A stretch of 64,000 nt of DNA, from NCBI GenBank assembly GCA_019055375.1, contig JAHQIW010002308.1, positions 620,001 through 684,000 of the forward strand, written 5' to 3'. The number at the start of each line of letters is the position of its first letter. Within the stretch, counting starts at the first letter, position 1. Below the pieces are notes generated by a model. The model was not told the origin of the DNA and searched no databases. It worked only from the letters and a program-made list of their open reading frames with translations. The DNA is from Parelaphostrongylus tenuis (taxonomy: Eukaryota > Nematoda > Chromadorea > Rhabditida > Metastrongylidae). Of this stretch, positions 12,355-24,054 are shown piece by piece. Position numbers and translations under genes: made by a program.

Positions 12355-12810
12355 TCATGTGGTCTGTTAAATGGGCTCTTGTACAGCCCGATACACGTGT
12401 TTTGACCTTGACAGTCTCGTCAGTCGGGCAGAGCCCTTCGTCTTGTAGCCAATCCTCTGTGGGTACTCCAATCTCCACTCTAAGAGTAGGCGACGACGAA
12501 CGATCTACACTACATTACTGTCAAGTGAAAATCACTAGTTCAGCAGTTTTGTACACTGAATTGCTCTTGGCTGGTATTTTGATTTATATCATTCCGTTCT
12601 CTTCGAGTGTTTTACTAAGACCACGCTCAAATTTCAGTGTATCTCATAATTGTTTTCTCAGCTAACTAATCGTTCGTCGTCGTTTATTCTTAGTGTGGGA
12701 ACTGGAGCACCCACAGAGGATTCACTGGAAAACGAAGGGTTTTGCTTAACTGGAAATGTATCGTGCTGTAGAATAGTCCATTTGATGGACCACATGACAT
12801 GCTTTGTTCG
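12355..12810 (-). repeat. Inverted-repeat element family B
   Basis: Carries the family B landmarks ATGTGGTCTGTTAAATGGGC, ACACGTGTTTTGACCTTGAC, GAGTGTTTTACTAAGACCAC, CGTTCGTCGTCG and GGGAACTGGAGCACCCACAG, and ends near TTTGATGGACCACATGACAT. The interior is partly rearranged relative to the copy at 10,715. Confidence 0.6.
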
Positions 12811-13069
12811 ATATTACAACTTCTGATCTAATCAACTTAATTATTTTTCCAGATGAATCAGTTCGTTTATTTAGAAGTATTTTATTACTGTTGAAATATC
12901 TAGAGAAACTACCAGAACTAATCTGCATCCCCCACTTTCATTCATCCTCTGTTTCAGACGATTTTGACGTCAAGTTAGATTCTATGCCTGACTGCTAAAC
13001 TACTCCAAAGGATTCCTTTTTATTCGGCTTTATAGAGATCCCTCAAAGCAGTATTAATCTGATAAGATA

Positions 13070-13431
13070 TCTTGAGCATATCATGAGATCTGCTGTGACA
13101 CTTATCCATTGCTAGACACTTGTTTCGGCAATCTACCTTCATCATTAGCACTGTGCCTTTTGGTTTTGCCGTTAGGTCTCAAGATTAAACCCCTACATAC
13201 AAAGAAATCGACACCGAGCATTGCCACATCAGGTGACAAGAGCCCTCGAAATTTGTTATTTGGCGTCAATTTCTTTATATGGAAGGATTTATCCTCCTGC
13301 CATGGATAGACTGAACCAAAAGGCACCATGCTACTAAGGAGGTTTTCGAAGAATCGTGAACTAGGGTTATTGCCAGTTCGCGTGATATAGTTCAGGATTT
13401 CAATTCGAGAAAATTGACTGTGCTTCTTCAT
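13070..13431 (-). pseudogene. Third diverged copy of the decayed unknown ORF
   Basis: In one minus-strand frame, 13,075-13,170 reads KGTVLMMKVDCRNKCLAMDK, aligning with EGTVPLMSLEDRDVRLALDM of copy B (19,684-19,884). A second frame, 13,102-13,431, is open for 109 codons and includes PFGSVYPWQEDKSFHIKK. A frameshift separates the two. The gene family is not recognised. This copy lies outside the two duplication blocks, so the unit is a dispersed repeat. Confidence 0.4.
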
Positions 13432-13439
13432 TCGATTAT

Positions 13440-15140
13440 CGGTGGTCTTCTTAGTTTCTCTTTCTCATCGATCAAGATTTTCCTCAGCTCGGCGCATTTC
13501 AGCCATCTATATCTGGTAAAACTGAACTACTTTAGCTTTAAGTTCACCGCACCACACTTTTATCATTAGATGTAGTGAAATTCCGGAACACGAACATTCA
13601 GCTTGCTGAATACGTGTTAGAGTGGATAGGTTCTAAGGGTTCATTTTCACTCATATTGATCTCTTCTGTATAATTCGTCTTACTGCACATTGCATATATT
13701 GTACGATATGTTCTCGTTCAGTGAAAAGTAAACTGATTGGGATTTCATTGGCTGATGGATTCTATTCCAAGATCAGGGTTCATTCTTTATCGGTTAAAGA
13801 GTATGACGACAAAGCGTCCGGGATATGTTCGGAGATAAAATGCAAAAGCTTTCATACTACAACTTACTTGTATCAAGTGCAAAAAGAAATCGACTGATGT
13901 GAAAAAAACCATTCATGGCTCTTCTTTACAGAGGAAAACTGTGCTCTTATGATGCGTTACTCAGACATTGGGATATTGCTTCACTAAGGGCGGAGTGCAA
14001 CGATTATCTACGTGAGCTATGCTAGCTTTCAACTACCGCTTGTCTAACGTTTACTCTATCAACTAGCGAATACCAGTAAAATTCATTTAGCAGTGTCGTA
14101 CACTAGATCTCAAGAAAATATGAAGACCATCATGCCCATACTTCTTGTAGAGAAAGAATAACCACAAGAGTCTGACGGGGCTATGTCGTGACATGGATTC
14201 TCACTGGTTTTTTTCTTAATACTCAACCAGTTCACGGCTTAGGTGACGTTGCCATGGAAGGATTTTGCTGTTTATATCTCATCTCCATTCTTGAGTACAT
14301 TTCTTCCCCCCTTCCACCCATTTTATGAGGCCGTGAGATTGACTAAATCAATAAATAGTGAATAGTCATTATAGTGTTCCTTTTTTTAAATCATCAGTTC
14401 CGAGGTAATTCGTGTATATTTAGTCTTTGGTTTCTTACAACCATCACTTCGGCATTCATTCGAGACAACGCTCACTATTCTGAAAGCAGCTCACCTGCAC
14501 GGTTTCAGGCGCCGGACTGAGAAGTTAGTCTCCCGTCTGGCTGCCTTTGGTCACGAGTTTCTTGTTAAGCAAGAAGCGCTTTTCGAAGTGAGCCTTAGCA
14601 CAGTTTAAATGCTGCACTTATATTTACTCATGAAAATCGGCGACGTATGGTTTATCGTTAAAGTCAGACCACTTCAATTGTACTCAGTCGTACTTCCGAG
14701 TCTTTAATACGCTTTACAACGTGAAGGAATCACAAATCTTTCTTTTCTGAACCAAGCCAGTGGGAAAAATATTCTGCTTATGTTAATGGCAACAGTACAA
14801 GAACGTAGCATTTTGAGTTATCTCATCTCACAACTCACTTAGGTACTTTTCCATTAGCTGGCGCCATTTCGACCCTTCAGAGAAAGATTATTTTGCGCTT
14901 GTTTTAGCGATTAAACACCCATTCGGTAGCTTAAATAAAAAGACTTTAAACGCTATATTCCTCTCCAAAAATGTTTTGTTATTGCGCTGAAAGAGCAAAG
15001 ATAATATTCCTTTCCTCATTCAGATATTTGCGCTGACCAAAGCTTTTCCTTCGGAGCTATAATAGTCAGTCGATAGAATAAATCGCATTACGCTGTAACA
15101 GCTGAAAGAAGACTGGGTTTCGCGAAACACTGGACCACTT
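13440..15140. other. Gene-free stretch
   Basis: I see no supported gene or named repeat here. It is AT-rich sequence with only short random ORFs. From about 14,880 it grades into sequence that would lie upstream of copy B. Confidence 0.5.
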
Positions 15141-16972
15141 TTTTATGCGCTCCTCACTTTGATGCTTTGGAAAAAAGGTATTTTTTGGTCGTTTTCAAGT
15201 AACCATTCAATAGTGCAGATCATAAGAATTTCAATGATGGTATATTTTATCTCTAAAAAGGTTTTTATTGCTAGGAAAAAGCAAAAATGAATATTTGTTT
15301 CTCATTCAAATATTTCTCGCTAAGCAAAGCATTTCCTTTGTTGTAGTAATTAATCGATAGATTAGAATTTGATAATTTCAACGGTTTATTTGTTTTTAAA
15401 TATCGAGCTCGTCTGACGCTGTAACAGCCGAAAGAAAATTGTCTTTGAAAAAGCATTGAGTGCTAAACCAATTTTCGTTTGGTCCTTATGAACCACTAAG
15501 AAGTCCGTTTAAGAAACCAAAAACATTGTAGGAATTCTTGAGATTTGATCTATCGTGTCTTCTTCGAAGCTATAAAGAAGAGACTCTCTTTAGCGAGCAA
15601 TCTTTCAATGAGAAACGATATATTCTTTTGCTCTTTCAGCGCAAGAACGAGGTTTTTTTCAAAAGTGAAATACATCATTCAAATAGCTTTGATTTAGCTA
15701 TCGATTGATTATTAAATATTAGAAATTATCAAGTAATACGATTTTCCTTATGAATCGAATTGAAGAGATGATAGTTCAAGTGATCTATTTTTTGCGAAAC
15801 TCAATCTTCTTTTGGTTGTTACAGCGTAATACCAGGTCCGTCATAAAAACCAAATAAATCATTGGAATCCCTAAGATTTGTCCTATTGATCAGTTAGTGA
15901 AACTGCCAAGGAAAAGCTTTGATCAGCGAGAAATCTTCCAATGAGGAACAAAAATATTATTTTTGCTCTTTCAGCGCAATAGCAAAGCCCTTTTGAAGAT
16001 GGATTATAGTGTTCAAATTCTTTTAATTTGTTCTGTCCAAAAACTAGTTCAACATTGAAAAGACCAAGAAATACGTTTTGCATAAGGCACTGAAATGGCG
16101 CTCAGCTAATGGAAAAATATTCTCACGTATCCAAGGTAGAGTGTGTAACAGCTCTATGTGTTCACCTACACCCATCCATATAATTACACGCGTAGTCCCT
16201 TAGCTCGACCTTGCTCTCCAGATACACCAATCTTTTCATAGCAGAGGAGACGCGAAATCACGCGAAACTTGTCTGGAAGGATATCGCCACTGAGGTCATA
16301 GAACAGTAGATTTTCGCTAATAGTTGTGTAAGTTAACTGAATATGCAATCAGTTACGTTTATGAGCCTCCTGAAGTTGAATTCATAGTCTTGCGAATTCC
16401 CATAGGGTTGGTCGATACCGAACCCTCTATGTATTGTTCAAAATTGTTTTTTAGGTAATTGTATATTGCGTTTGTTCTGTGTTATAATTTTAGTTTAGGT
16501 TGCGGATTCTCGCACAATGGCTGCCTTATTATTAGCCGCTCCGGAGGAAGAGGCTGCATATCAGAAGCATGCTTGGTAAACTTGGGTCTCAAAGTGAGTG
16601 TAGTTTTTTTACAGATTTTTTAAACTATACCTGAGTATTCTACCAAAAACCAGTTGGCATAACCGGTGTCAATGGTTTTCATCACGGCAAAATTTAAATT
16701 CGCCTTTGGTTGAAGCGTGGTTTTTTCACGAGATAAATAACATTATTTTTAAGGTGAAATCGTGAGCTCCATAAGTATTTGAGTCCAGAAAGTTATTTCT
16801 CTCGAAGAATATTCTATTTTGCGTTTTACTATAGTTCGTTCGTGAACTGAAATCTATCTGCTTGTTTCTTGATACATAAGTAAACATGATTATGTCGATA
16901 GCTGATTGGTGGTTGTGATGGCGGTTCATCAACTACTGCTCTAATAGTGCTGTTTCCAGGGAAACGAAGTGC

Positions 16973-17161
16973 ATGATGTTTTTGTGTACGGAGAAAACGC
17001 GACTTAAATGCTCCAACTGCCACTTCGTTATGTGCAACTTACATTGCTACACCGTACCTTGCCAAGGGTACTCAGAGTTTTGTGATCTCAAGGTGATTGA
17101 TAGAGGCGGTTGGATGAAAATTGAGACCAAATTGCTCTATGGATCAAGTGAATTGAAGTAA
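16973..17161 (+). pseudogene. Short cysteine-rich ORF relic, copy B
   Basis: Counterpart of 1,863-2,051, also open for 62 codons. It has KTRLKCSNCHFVMCNLHCY and ends KIETKLLYGSSELK. The upstream in-frame sequence continues without a stop for about 15 codons and adds SRETKC. The extra cysteine strengthens a zinc-ribbon reading slightly. Function unknown. Confidence 0.35.
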
Positions 17162-17463
17162 TTCAATTCATGATATAACCAACATTCATAAATGATAATA
17201 TGTATTTTTTGTGTAAAGACTGAGTGGACACAAAAAATCGACCTATGACGGGAGTCCAACCCGCGTTTGATTCTTACTAGGGCCGAATGCCAGCACTATA
17301 TCTCCAATACCATCTCTTTGCAATCACTCTTCGACTTGAGAGTTATCTAATAATAACAAGAGGTCCAACTGTATATGGATTCGTTTGAAAGAGGATACGT
17401 ATAAGAAGTTTTGCGGAGGTAGCAACGTATTTCATAAGGTAATCTCTTTTCTAACGAGGCATG

Positions 17464-17815
17464 TTTCTCACCTATTGAACAAGCACATTACAGACACAAC
17501 CTCAATGAATTCGAAAGTGGATCATTTAGATTTCTGTCTTTCTTTAGTGAGATATTGTGTTCATGTCAATGCACTAATCTCATCGTTTAACTACAGATCC
17601 GCAGAAATGGGGGCAAAAAAAACCGTGCCTTCTGGTAGCAATCAACACCATTCACCACGCTGTCGTCGCACCAGCCGCTGCCACTGTAGAAATACCCATT
17701 GACCATTTCAAGTTCTGAGAAAAGAGAAGTCACCAAGCGCCAACCAGTAATTTACTAGGTTTCTCACCGACAGCTTCTTGTCTTGTCAAAATTAAAATCT
17801 GTACTGATTGTACAA
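17464..17815. other. Block present only in copy B
   Basis: Flanks CTAACGAGGCATG and ATGCCGAGGTTAGCAG are almost adjacent in copy A but separated by about 350 bases here. It contains part of a 105-codon ORF without recognisable similarity. It is either an insertion in B or a deletion in A; no clear target duplication is visible. Confidence 0.6.
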
Positions 17816-19683
17816 TGCCGAGGTTAGCAGCAAGTACATCCTGCCAATCATTTTGCTCAAGTGGTAAACCCTATGCTCTTCATAGAAACAAACGTGATAG
17901 CGCTAACGACAAAGCGCATGTTGCGCTGCTTACCCGAGATCATAAATGATAGAGAATGAGGCTTTCGGCGTTGATTGATTACTCAGGGATGTGCTGCGGA
18001 TCCGATTCTGTCATAAATCATTAGAGGTGGTTGAATGCAACGAAGTGTTCTGTAGGCGCTAACGAAGGATGCGAAGCTGTGTTCATACTCAATCGACCAC
18101 TAAAACCTTGAAGTCTCGAAACTCATTATAATTCCGTCAATCCTTGAAAGACCGCTTTTGTCCAGTCCGTTTAGTTATCCGTTGTAACTTTCTTGCCTAT
18201 GATTGAAAATACCAGATAAAGCTGATTTCGTTTCTTTTCTGAGCATACTTTTACTGAAGTTCTATGAAGTGGAGTTCACTTCATTGCTTCTGCCCACTAT
18301 ACTTCCATCATATTCTAAATCTCTGGTGTCGAAATAACAAACATCTTGAGGGTTCTAGAGTACCAATCTATCCAAGGTGATCAGTGACAACACATTGTTC
18401 CGTTGTAAATTTGTCAGCATCTTCGTACCCACCCTTCTCATCATTGCTCGAGAAATAGTCTCTTTGGAGTGTATCTGTCAAGATTCTTTTTTTCTAAACA
18501 CTTCTATCAGTCATTCTGTCAGACTATATTATATTTTTAATGAAAGTGTTGATATATAGATACTGGCGTAAGCCGTTAGCCAAGCTAATGACAATCGATA
18601 ATCAATCACTCTGAGAAATAAAAGCCGCTTTGGATGATATTTTTGCTTGCCACAGTGTATAACTTATACGGTGTCGATTCCCTATAATTGTAGGAACGAG
18701 TAGCAAATGGCATGTGCTACTTATAAGGCTTCCTAGAAAGCCGAAACATGCATCTAGCACTAGAAGTGCATTTGGCAGACCTCATGAAAGACCTAAAACG
18801 TCCTATCAGACTATATCGATCTCATCACCTATAACATTTGGAACTCATCTGCTGAGTCTGGATTCGTTAATTTGTCGACTTTTCTGCAATAGACATTCGC
18901 TGAGATTCTCTAACGGTGATGAACAGCTATATCATGGCATGTAAGTCCTCCCTCAGCAGAAATCCCATTGTATCATGGTTCTACTAGGACAAAATACATC
19001 CTGTTTCATCTGAATTATGGCTCACTATCCAAATCTCAGCATTTGTTGCACTCGATTTGTTCCCTCGTATCCATCATCTACAAATCTTTTCGAACATTTC
19101 ACATGTTCCTTCAGCTGCTGGTTGAGGATTTCGTCTTTTTATGAGTTTCGCAGAATGATCATCGAGATATCTCTTCTTGCAACCTAGAAAAACGTTACAA
19201 GTGTTGGAAAGGGGAAACAAACTATCATCTTGGTCATCATCTTGTTTCTTGATATCCAAATGACTAACACTACGCTACTCGACCCTTCTTTAGACTGGTT
19301 AAAGAATAAAACGAAAAACGACGGCTAAAACAAGGTGCTAAAGTTAATTGAATGTGCAGTTTCGCAGTATTTTGAAGTAAAGTTGGAGTTTTCGTAGATT
19401 TCTTCTTTAAGGATATCCACACCCGTCAGTCGGAAATAGTCGTAATCTACACTTTACCAGGAAGGTCACAAATCTTTCGCGTAGGTGAACCAGGTAGATG
19501 TGATAATTTTCTTATTTGTCATCTCCTGTCAACATTGATCTGTATATCAAGACCAAAAACAGTGAATTTTCATGTCAGAACTGTTATGCTCTTCATGTCC
19601 TCATGCTTGATCAGAGCTTAGTGAGCAGCTCAGGCTAGTTCAAATAGACGTCTCTATATCATCGGCATCACCTAATCGAAGAT

Positions 19684-19884
19684 TTAGGAGAGTGTAACGA
19701 TTACCTTCATATTTGAGTGTTTTTTGAGACCTCGCTTAGAGCAATATGCAGTCTGACAACATGTCTTGAGCCTTTCAGGAGGTCTGTTATAGCACATATC
19801 TAGTGCTAGACGTACGTCTCGGTCTTCTAGGCTCATCAGTGGCACAGTGCCTTCCAGTTCACTCAGTTCCTTCAAAAGCAGCAC
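19684..19884 (-). pseudogene. Decayed unknown ORF (copy B)
   Basis: The minus-strand ORF of 66 codons starts KELSELEGTVPLMSLEDRDV and continues with LDMCYNRPPERLKTCC. Copy A (4,355-4,480) and the 13,070 copy align in translation. It is the best preserved of the three, but too short to identify. Confidence 0.4.
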
Positions 19885-20277
19885 GAACCCTACACATAAA
19901 GAATCGACGCCGGATTATTTACGGTACCCGCAAAGTTAATAATTTTATCGACTTTGCGGCAAGGTTAAATAATTCGGGGTCATTGAGTGAACCGAAAGGC
20001 ACTGTACAAGTAATGAGGCTGAAAGACTGAAAGACGTGCATTGGACTATATAAGTGTGGTGAAGGTTCAGTGGTTTTGCTGTTGTGATCCGCTGCCGATA
20101 TGTGTCTCGCAACGGACAAGAGAGAAGAGTTTAAATCCTTTATATGGATTATACCAAAACAACCTATAGTATACATGCATTACTAAAATGATGATATAAT
20201 GATTTATATATATGACCACGACATATCGTTATGTGAACATATGCGTAAGTCAATATGGGTGACCGACTGATGAAGAG

Positions 20278-20458
20278 TATCGAGGACAGTGTTATGGCAA
20301 GTGGTGTTATTGTAGCTGACGGTGTTATCGTAAGTGATGATGTCATCGTAAGTGATGATGTTATCGTAAGTGATCATGTTATTGCATATGACATTGTTAT
20401 AACAAGTGACAATGTTATTGTAATTGACGATGTTATTGTAATTGACGATGTTTCGTAA
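20278..20458 (+). repeat. 18-bp minisatellite
   Basis: About ten tandem copies of an 18-base unit of the type GTTATTGTAAGTGATGAT with small variations, inside the 950-base block unique to copy B. Because the period is a multiple of three, both strands stay open and give repetitive ORFs; they are not genes. Confidence 0.9.
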
Positions 20459-21005
20459 TTGTCGAAGCATGACTAAGCGGCGGAGCCCATTTGGGAATGC
20501 TATGTTCGCCCCCAAGTAGAACACCGACGGCGGGATCCAGTGGGTGAGTATATAGTGTTAGCAGTGGGGTCGCTAGTGATTAGATATGGGCAGAATCCCT
20601 AAACCGCGGTGATGGGTCGAGCATAGCCAAAAAGAGTTTGCTCCGCCACGGAAGTACTATGTTCCGCTCACAAATCTATTGAATTCATCTGAGTTGTATG
20701 AATGCAAACTTATGAAAGTAATTAGTTACAAGACAACGAGGTTGTGTAGAGAGAGCAATAATGGATCGACAATGTACTGAGGTGAGGTGGTCCGGGTGAT
20801 GTCAGACGACCGTTCAGATGATGACCCGCGATCGAACTGACTGTTGAGGTTGGTGGCAGCTGGGTGCCGCCCTTGTCACTTGGACCATTTCTGTCTAAGG
20901 TCCTCGAACCTCTGCGATACCACTTGCTCTCTAAGTTCGTAGACCATTTGCGCTGCCTAAATTATCATGTAATTCCCGAAAAGATAGCAAAACTCCTTTG
21001 GGAGG
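20459..21005. other. Rest of the copy B-specific block
   Basis: This sequence follows the minisatellite and is absent from copy A. No coding signal, tRNA-like box or inverted repeat was recognised in it. Confidence 0.5.
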
Positions 21006-21383
21006 TTTGCTATAATAAGTGACATAACAGAGCTCATGAAAGGCTTGAAAGGAAATATGTTAACAATTCTTACAGTGTAAGCAATAACTAGTAAAGCAAT
21101 GTAGACGTGCGACACACGTTTAACGTACACCGTGCGGACACTATAATGTACACAGTTCGGTAATTACGGCCCTTCAAACCCTTTTCAACGGCTTTTAAGC
21201 CATCTTGGAGCGTTTTCCCATTTTGTAGCTGGATCCATAAAGCGACGTTTCAGTAAATCCGTTCGTCGAATTTTTACTGTATTACTGATTACTGATAAAA
21301 CAAATATAACTTCTGGTTCTGAATAACCAGGGCGTCCTACTCGATACATAACGATCCTTCGTGAGCTATATAAAGATCTCACG

Positions 21384-22300
21384 ACCAAAATGTCTTCATT
21401 GTTCAACAAGTACACCACTGACGTAAGAAGGGGGTTCGACAAGGCGATACATGATAATCAGACTATCTTCGCTTTGCTGGCGATATCTCCTCATAACACC
21501 AAACATCAGCCAAGCGGATCGAATGTTGACCGATTTCGACAACGCCTGTGGAAAGATTGGTCTTCAACTAGATCAAACAAAAACAATGTTCATGGGGAAC
21601 GGATGGGTTTTTAATGCCCCATTCACGCTAAACGAGAAGACAATCTCCGATGCTCGTTACGTCCATTTAGGTCGTGAAATCAACATGATGAACGACCGAG
21701 CTTCAGAATTGAGCAGGAGGAAACGAGCAGCTTGGGGAACCTTTAGGAACATCGAATATGTATTGAAGAGGACAAAGAACATCCGACCCCGTGCCCACCT
21801 TTTCGACTCGACAATTATCCCTGCCCTAACGTATGCAGCAGCAATGTGGTCGCTACGTAAGCTGGATGAAAGATCATTTGGCGTTATTGAACGCGCAGTC
21901 GAAAGGTCAATGCTAGGAGTATCCCATATCTTGCAAATGCGAGAAAGGATTCGAAGTTTCGACCTAAGTCAATGATCGAAGATCAAGGACGCCGTTCTAC
22001 ACACCTGATATCGAAAATAAGGTGGGTCGAGCACGTGATGCGCTCAGCGACGACCGATGGACCAGAGCCGCTACTGACTGCATTCCTCGAAATGTCACGC
22101 TGCCTAGCAAGGCCACCAACGCGATAGTCCGAATTTTACACAAGAGCCCAGAAGAACGATTTGATTATCAACGAATTCCTGGGACGAGGAGGACCCACCT
22201 TGCTACCCCTTTATGTGACAGGAAACAAAGGAAGTGTTGCTGGTTCTCGCTCGAGTCACTAGACGATCAACTTAACGACAAGTGATACAGATTGAGGGGG
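21384..22300 (+). mobile_element. RTE-type non-LTR retrotransposon, broken 3' part
   Basis: The reading starts near the reverse transcriptase catalytic region, where the FADD-type motif is broken by a frameshift (RFAGD in one frame, LLITPNISQADRML in the next). It continues CGKIGLQLDQTKTMFM, then YVHLGREINMMNDRA, RRKRAAWGTFRNIEYVLKRT, HLFDSTIIPALTYA, RSFGVIERAVERSMLGVS and, after further frameshifts, a C-terminus with WFSLESLDDQL. This order is typical of RTE-class endonuclease-reverse transcriptase proteins common in strongylid genomes. The endonuclease and most of the polymerase domain are absent, as expected for 5' truncation. Not functional. Confidence 0.85.
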
Positions 22301-22589
22301 GAGGGTGATACTGTAGTTTCGAGGAGCGTGCCGACTAAGTCACAGAGGAACTCAATCGCTATTATATTCACTGAAAAGATTTTTTCAAGAATCAAAGAAC
22401 TAGGAGGAAACCTGGCGAGCTTCCCATGATGACTACGCGACTTGATCACTGTTATACTTTGAGACTATTGATTCCTCTTCACAATGTTCTTTTCACTGTG
22501 CGCGTCCCCGAACCTCTAGCTTTCAACTCTTTTTTCGTCGTCTTAAACGTCGTAAAATGCTACTCTACTCGAGCGAGTGTCTTTGCAAT

Positions 22590-22725
22590 CTCGAGAATAG
22601 CCTGGCTGTTCCATGAGGCGTTCGTTGTTGACTGCCAGGGAGTGCTGGGAGTGAGGTTTGGCTCCCGGCCCCGCAACGAGTATCACAACCACTCGGACAC
22701 TCACGGCGCCCCCAGCTTTTATATC
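22590..22725 (-). repeat. S3-family tRNA-derived SINE
   Basis: On the minus strand it shows GGCGCCGTGAGTGTCCGAGT (A-box side) and GGCCGGGAGCC, followed by the shared body TGGCAGTCAACAACGAACGC. The 127-codon ORF over this interval is a shadow of the SINE. Confidence 0.6.
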
Positions 22726-22819
22726 GCACGGGCTCAAACTTGGGCAATCAAATGTTACAAGCACCACTATAACCAGTACAAAGCAAGTTGGAGTCTTATC
22801 TTGTTCTAAGCAATCATAA

Positions 22820-24054
22820 TTAGTTACAGGTTTTTTGTACCATTAAACGCTTAGAATGCTTACAATCTGTCGACGGCTTTCTATAAGGTTGAGAGGAAAA
22901 TTGTAGTCACAAAAATGTAGAGCAATATAGAAAAAAAATTCGCCAACAACACACTCACTATTCATCTATAATTTAGCAGATTTTGAGATTACGTTTGTGA
23001 TTAATCTTATTGACCTTACTTAGTAAAGAATACTCCTTCCGCCTTTTATGATACATCATACACCAGTACGTAACGGACAACAACAGCTTGTTGTACTTCT
23101 CGACTGAAAAATGCGGGTTTTTTTTTTAGAAATTTGAGTATCCCACAGTAAATAGGCCCTACGCGTGATACGTGAGCCCAGCAAAGTATCTTCTCTTCAA
23201 AAGCAATGTAAGTAAAGAATCTTATGCTCAATATGCGATGAGCCATCAATTTGATTTTTGAACTCCCTGTCTAGTTGTGTAACCAAAATCTTTCGACCAC
23301 ACTATGATCTAGACCCTTTGAAGTGAACGATAATAAGCTTAGGTCTCCGACGTCTCGGAAGACCGAAATTTCGCGATTTTGAGCGCCACTGCCAAGACCA
23401 GTTTTCCCAAACTCTTTATCACATAATCTTTCACTCGGTAATGATATAATTTACATACGGCTCACAGAACTCCTCACGATCGTTCGTGTGGTCACATAAC
23501 TCGGAGCACTGGACAAAATATAAAATGAATAATTTCCTATATCGTGCACCATCAGAAACTCATTGTCATGACTCAAAGCATAAAAACAATAACCAAAACT
23601 ACCAACTACGAAAAAAAAGACTATGTAAAATAGGCAATAGAACGACTAACAACAAAGGCCGTCACCAGGGAAGCCGAATATATGCTAGAACAAGATTGGC
23701 CACCAAATGAAATCAACAAGTTTAACGAAACAACAAAGTGATATGTTGCTAATTGGACAACGATGATGCAAATCAATTTGTTTTCAAATTTTTACAAAAC
23801 AAGCAGCTTACAACCAAAAAGCCGTTGTGACTCTAGAAGAGTTCACTACAATGAGCGCATGGCCGAATCAAAGTCAACATCAATACAGAAACAAACACAC
23901 ATTTACGCAAAGTACCCCTGAAAGAACTTGTTTAAAGAAAATTGCTACGAATTCAGAAATTCTCCCAAATCGTAGATTAAAAAATTGCACAATTGCAGAT
24001 AAATAAAGGCTCACGATTGAATTTTCCCGATGACACACACAATCGAAAAAAATC
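22820..24054. other. Gene-free stretch and sbno-1 3' flank
   Basis: AT-rich sequence with no supported gene. The part next to 24,054 should hold the sbno-1 3' UTR, but I see no canonical AATAAA on the minus strand in the first 150 bases. Confidence 0.5.

Larger units (their letters stand above)
15141..21305. repeat. Segmental duplication, copy B
   Basis: Direct repeat of 1-5,040. Homology runs with few interruptions from TTTTTTATGCGCTCCTCACT at 15,141 to the shared AATTTTTACTGTATTACTGA region near 21,290. It differs from copy A by two extra blocks, 17,464-17,815 and about 20,050-21,005, the second of which contains an 18-bp minisatellite. Shared small ORFs and SINE fragments lie at matching offsets. 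Confidence 0.8.

Noticed and set aside
20278..20458. Possible CRISPR-like array
   Set aside because: Units are contiguous 18-mers without unique spacers, in a eukaryotic context; it is a minisatellite.
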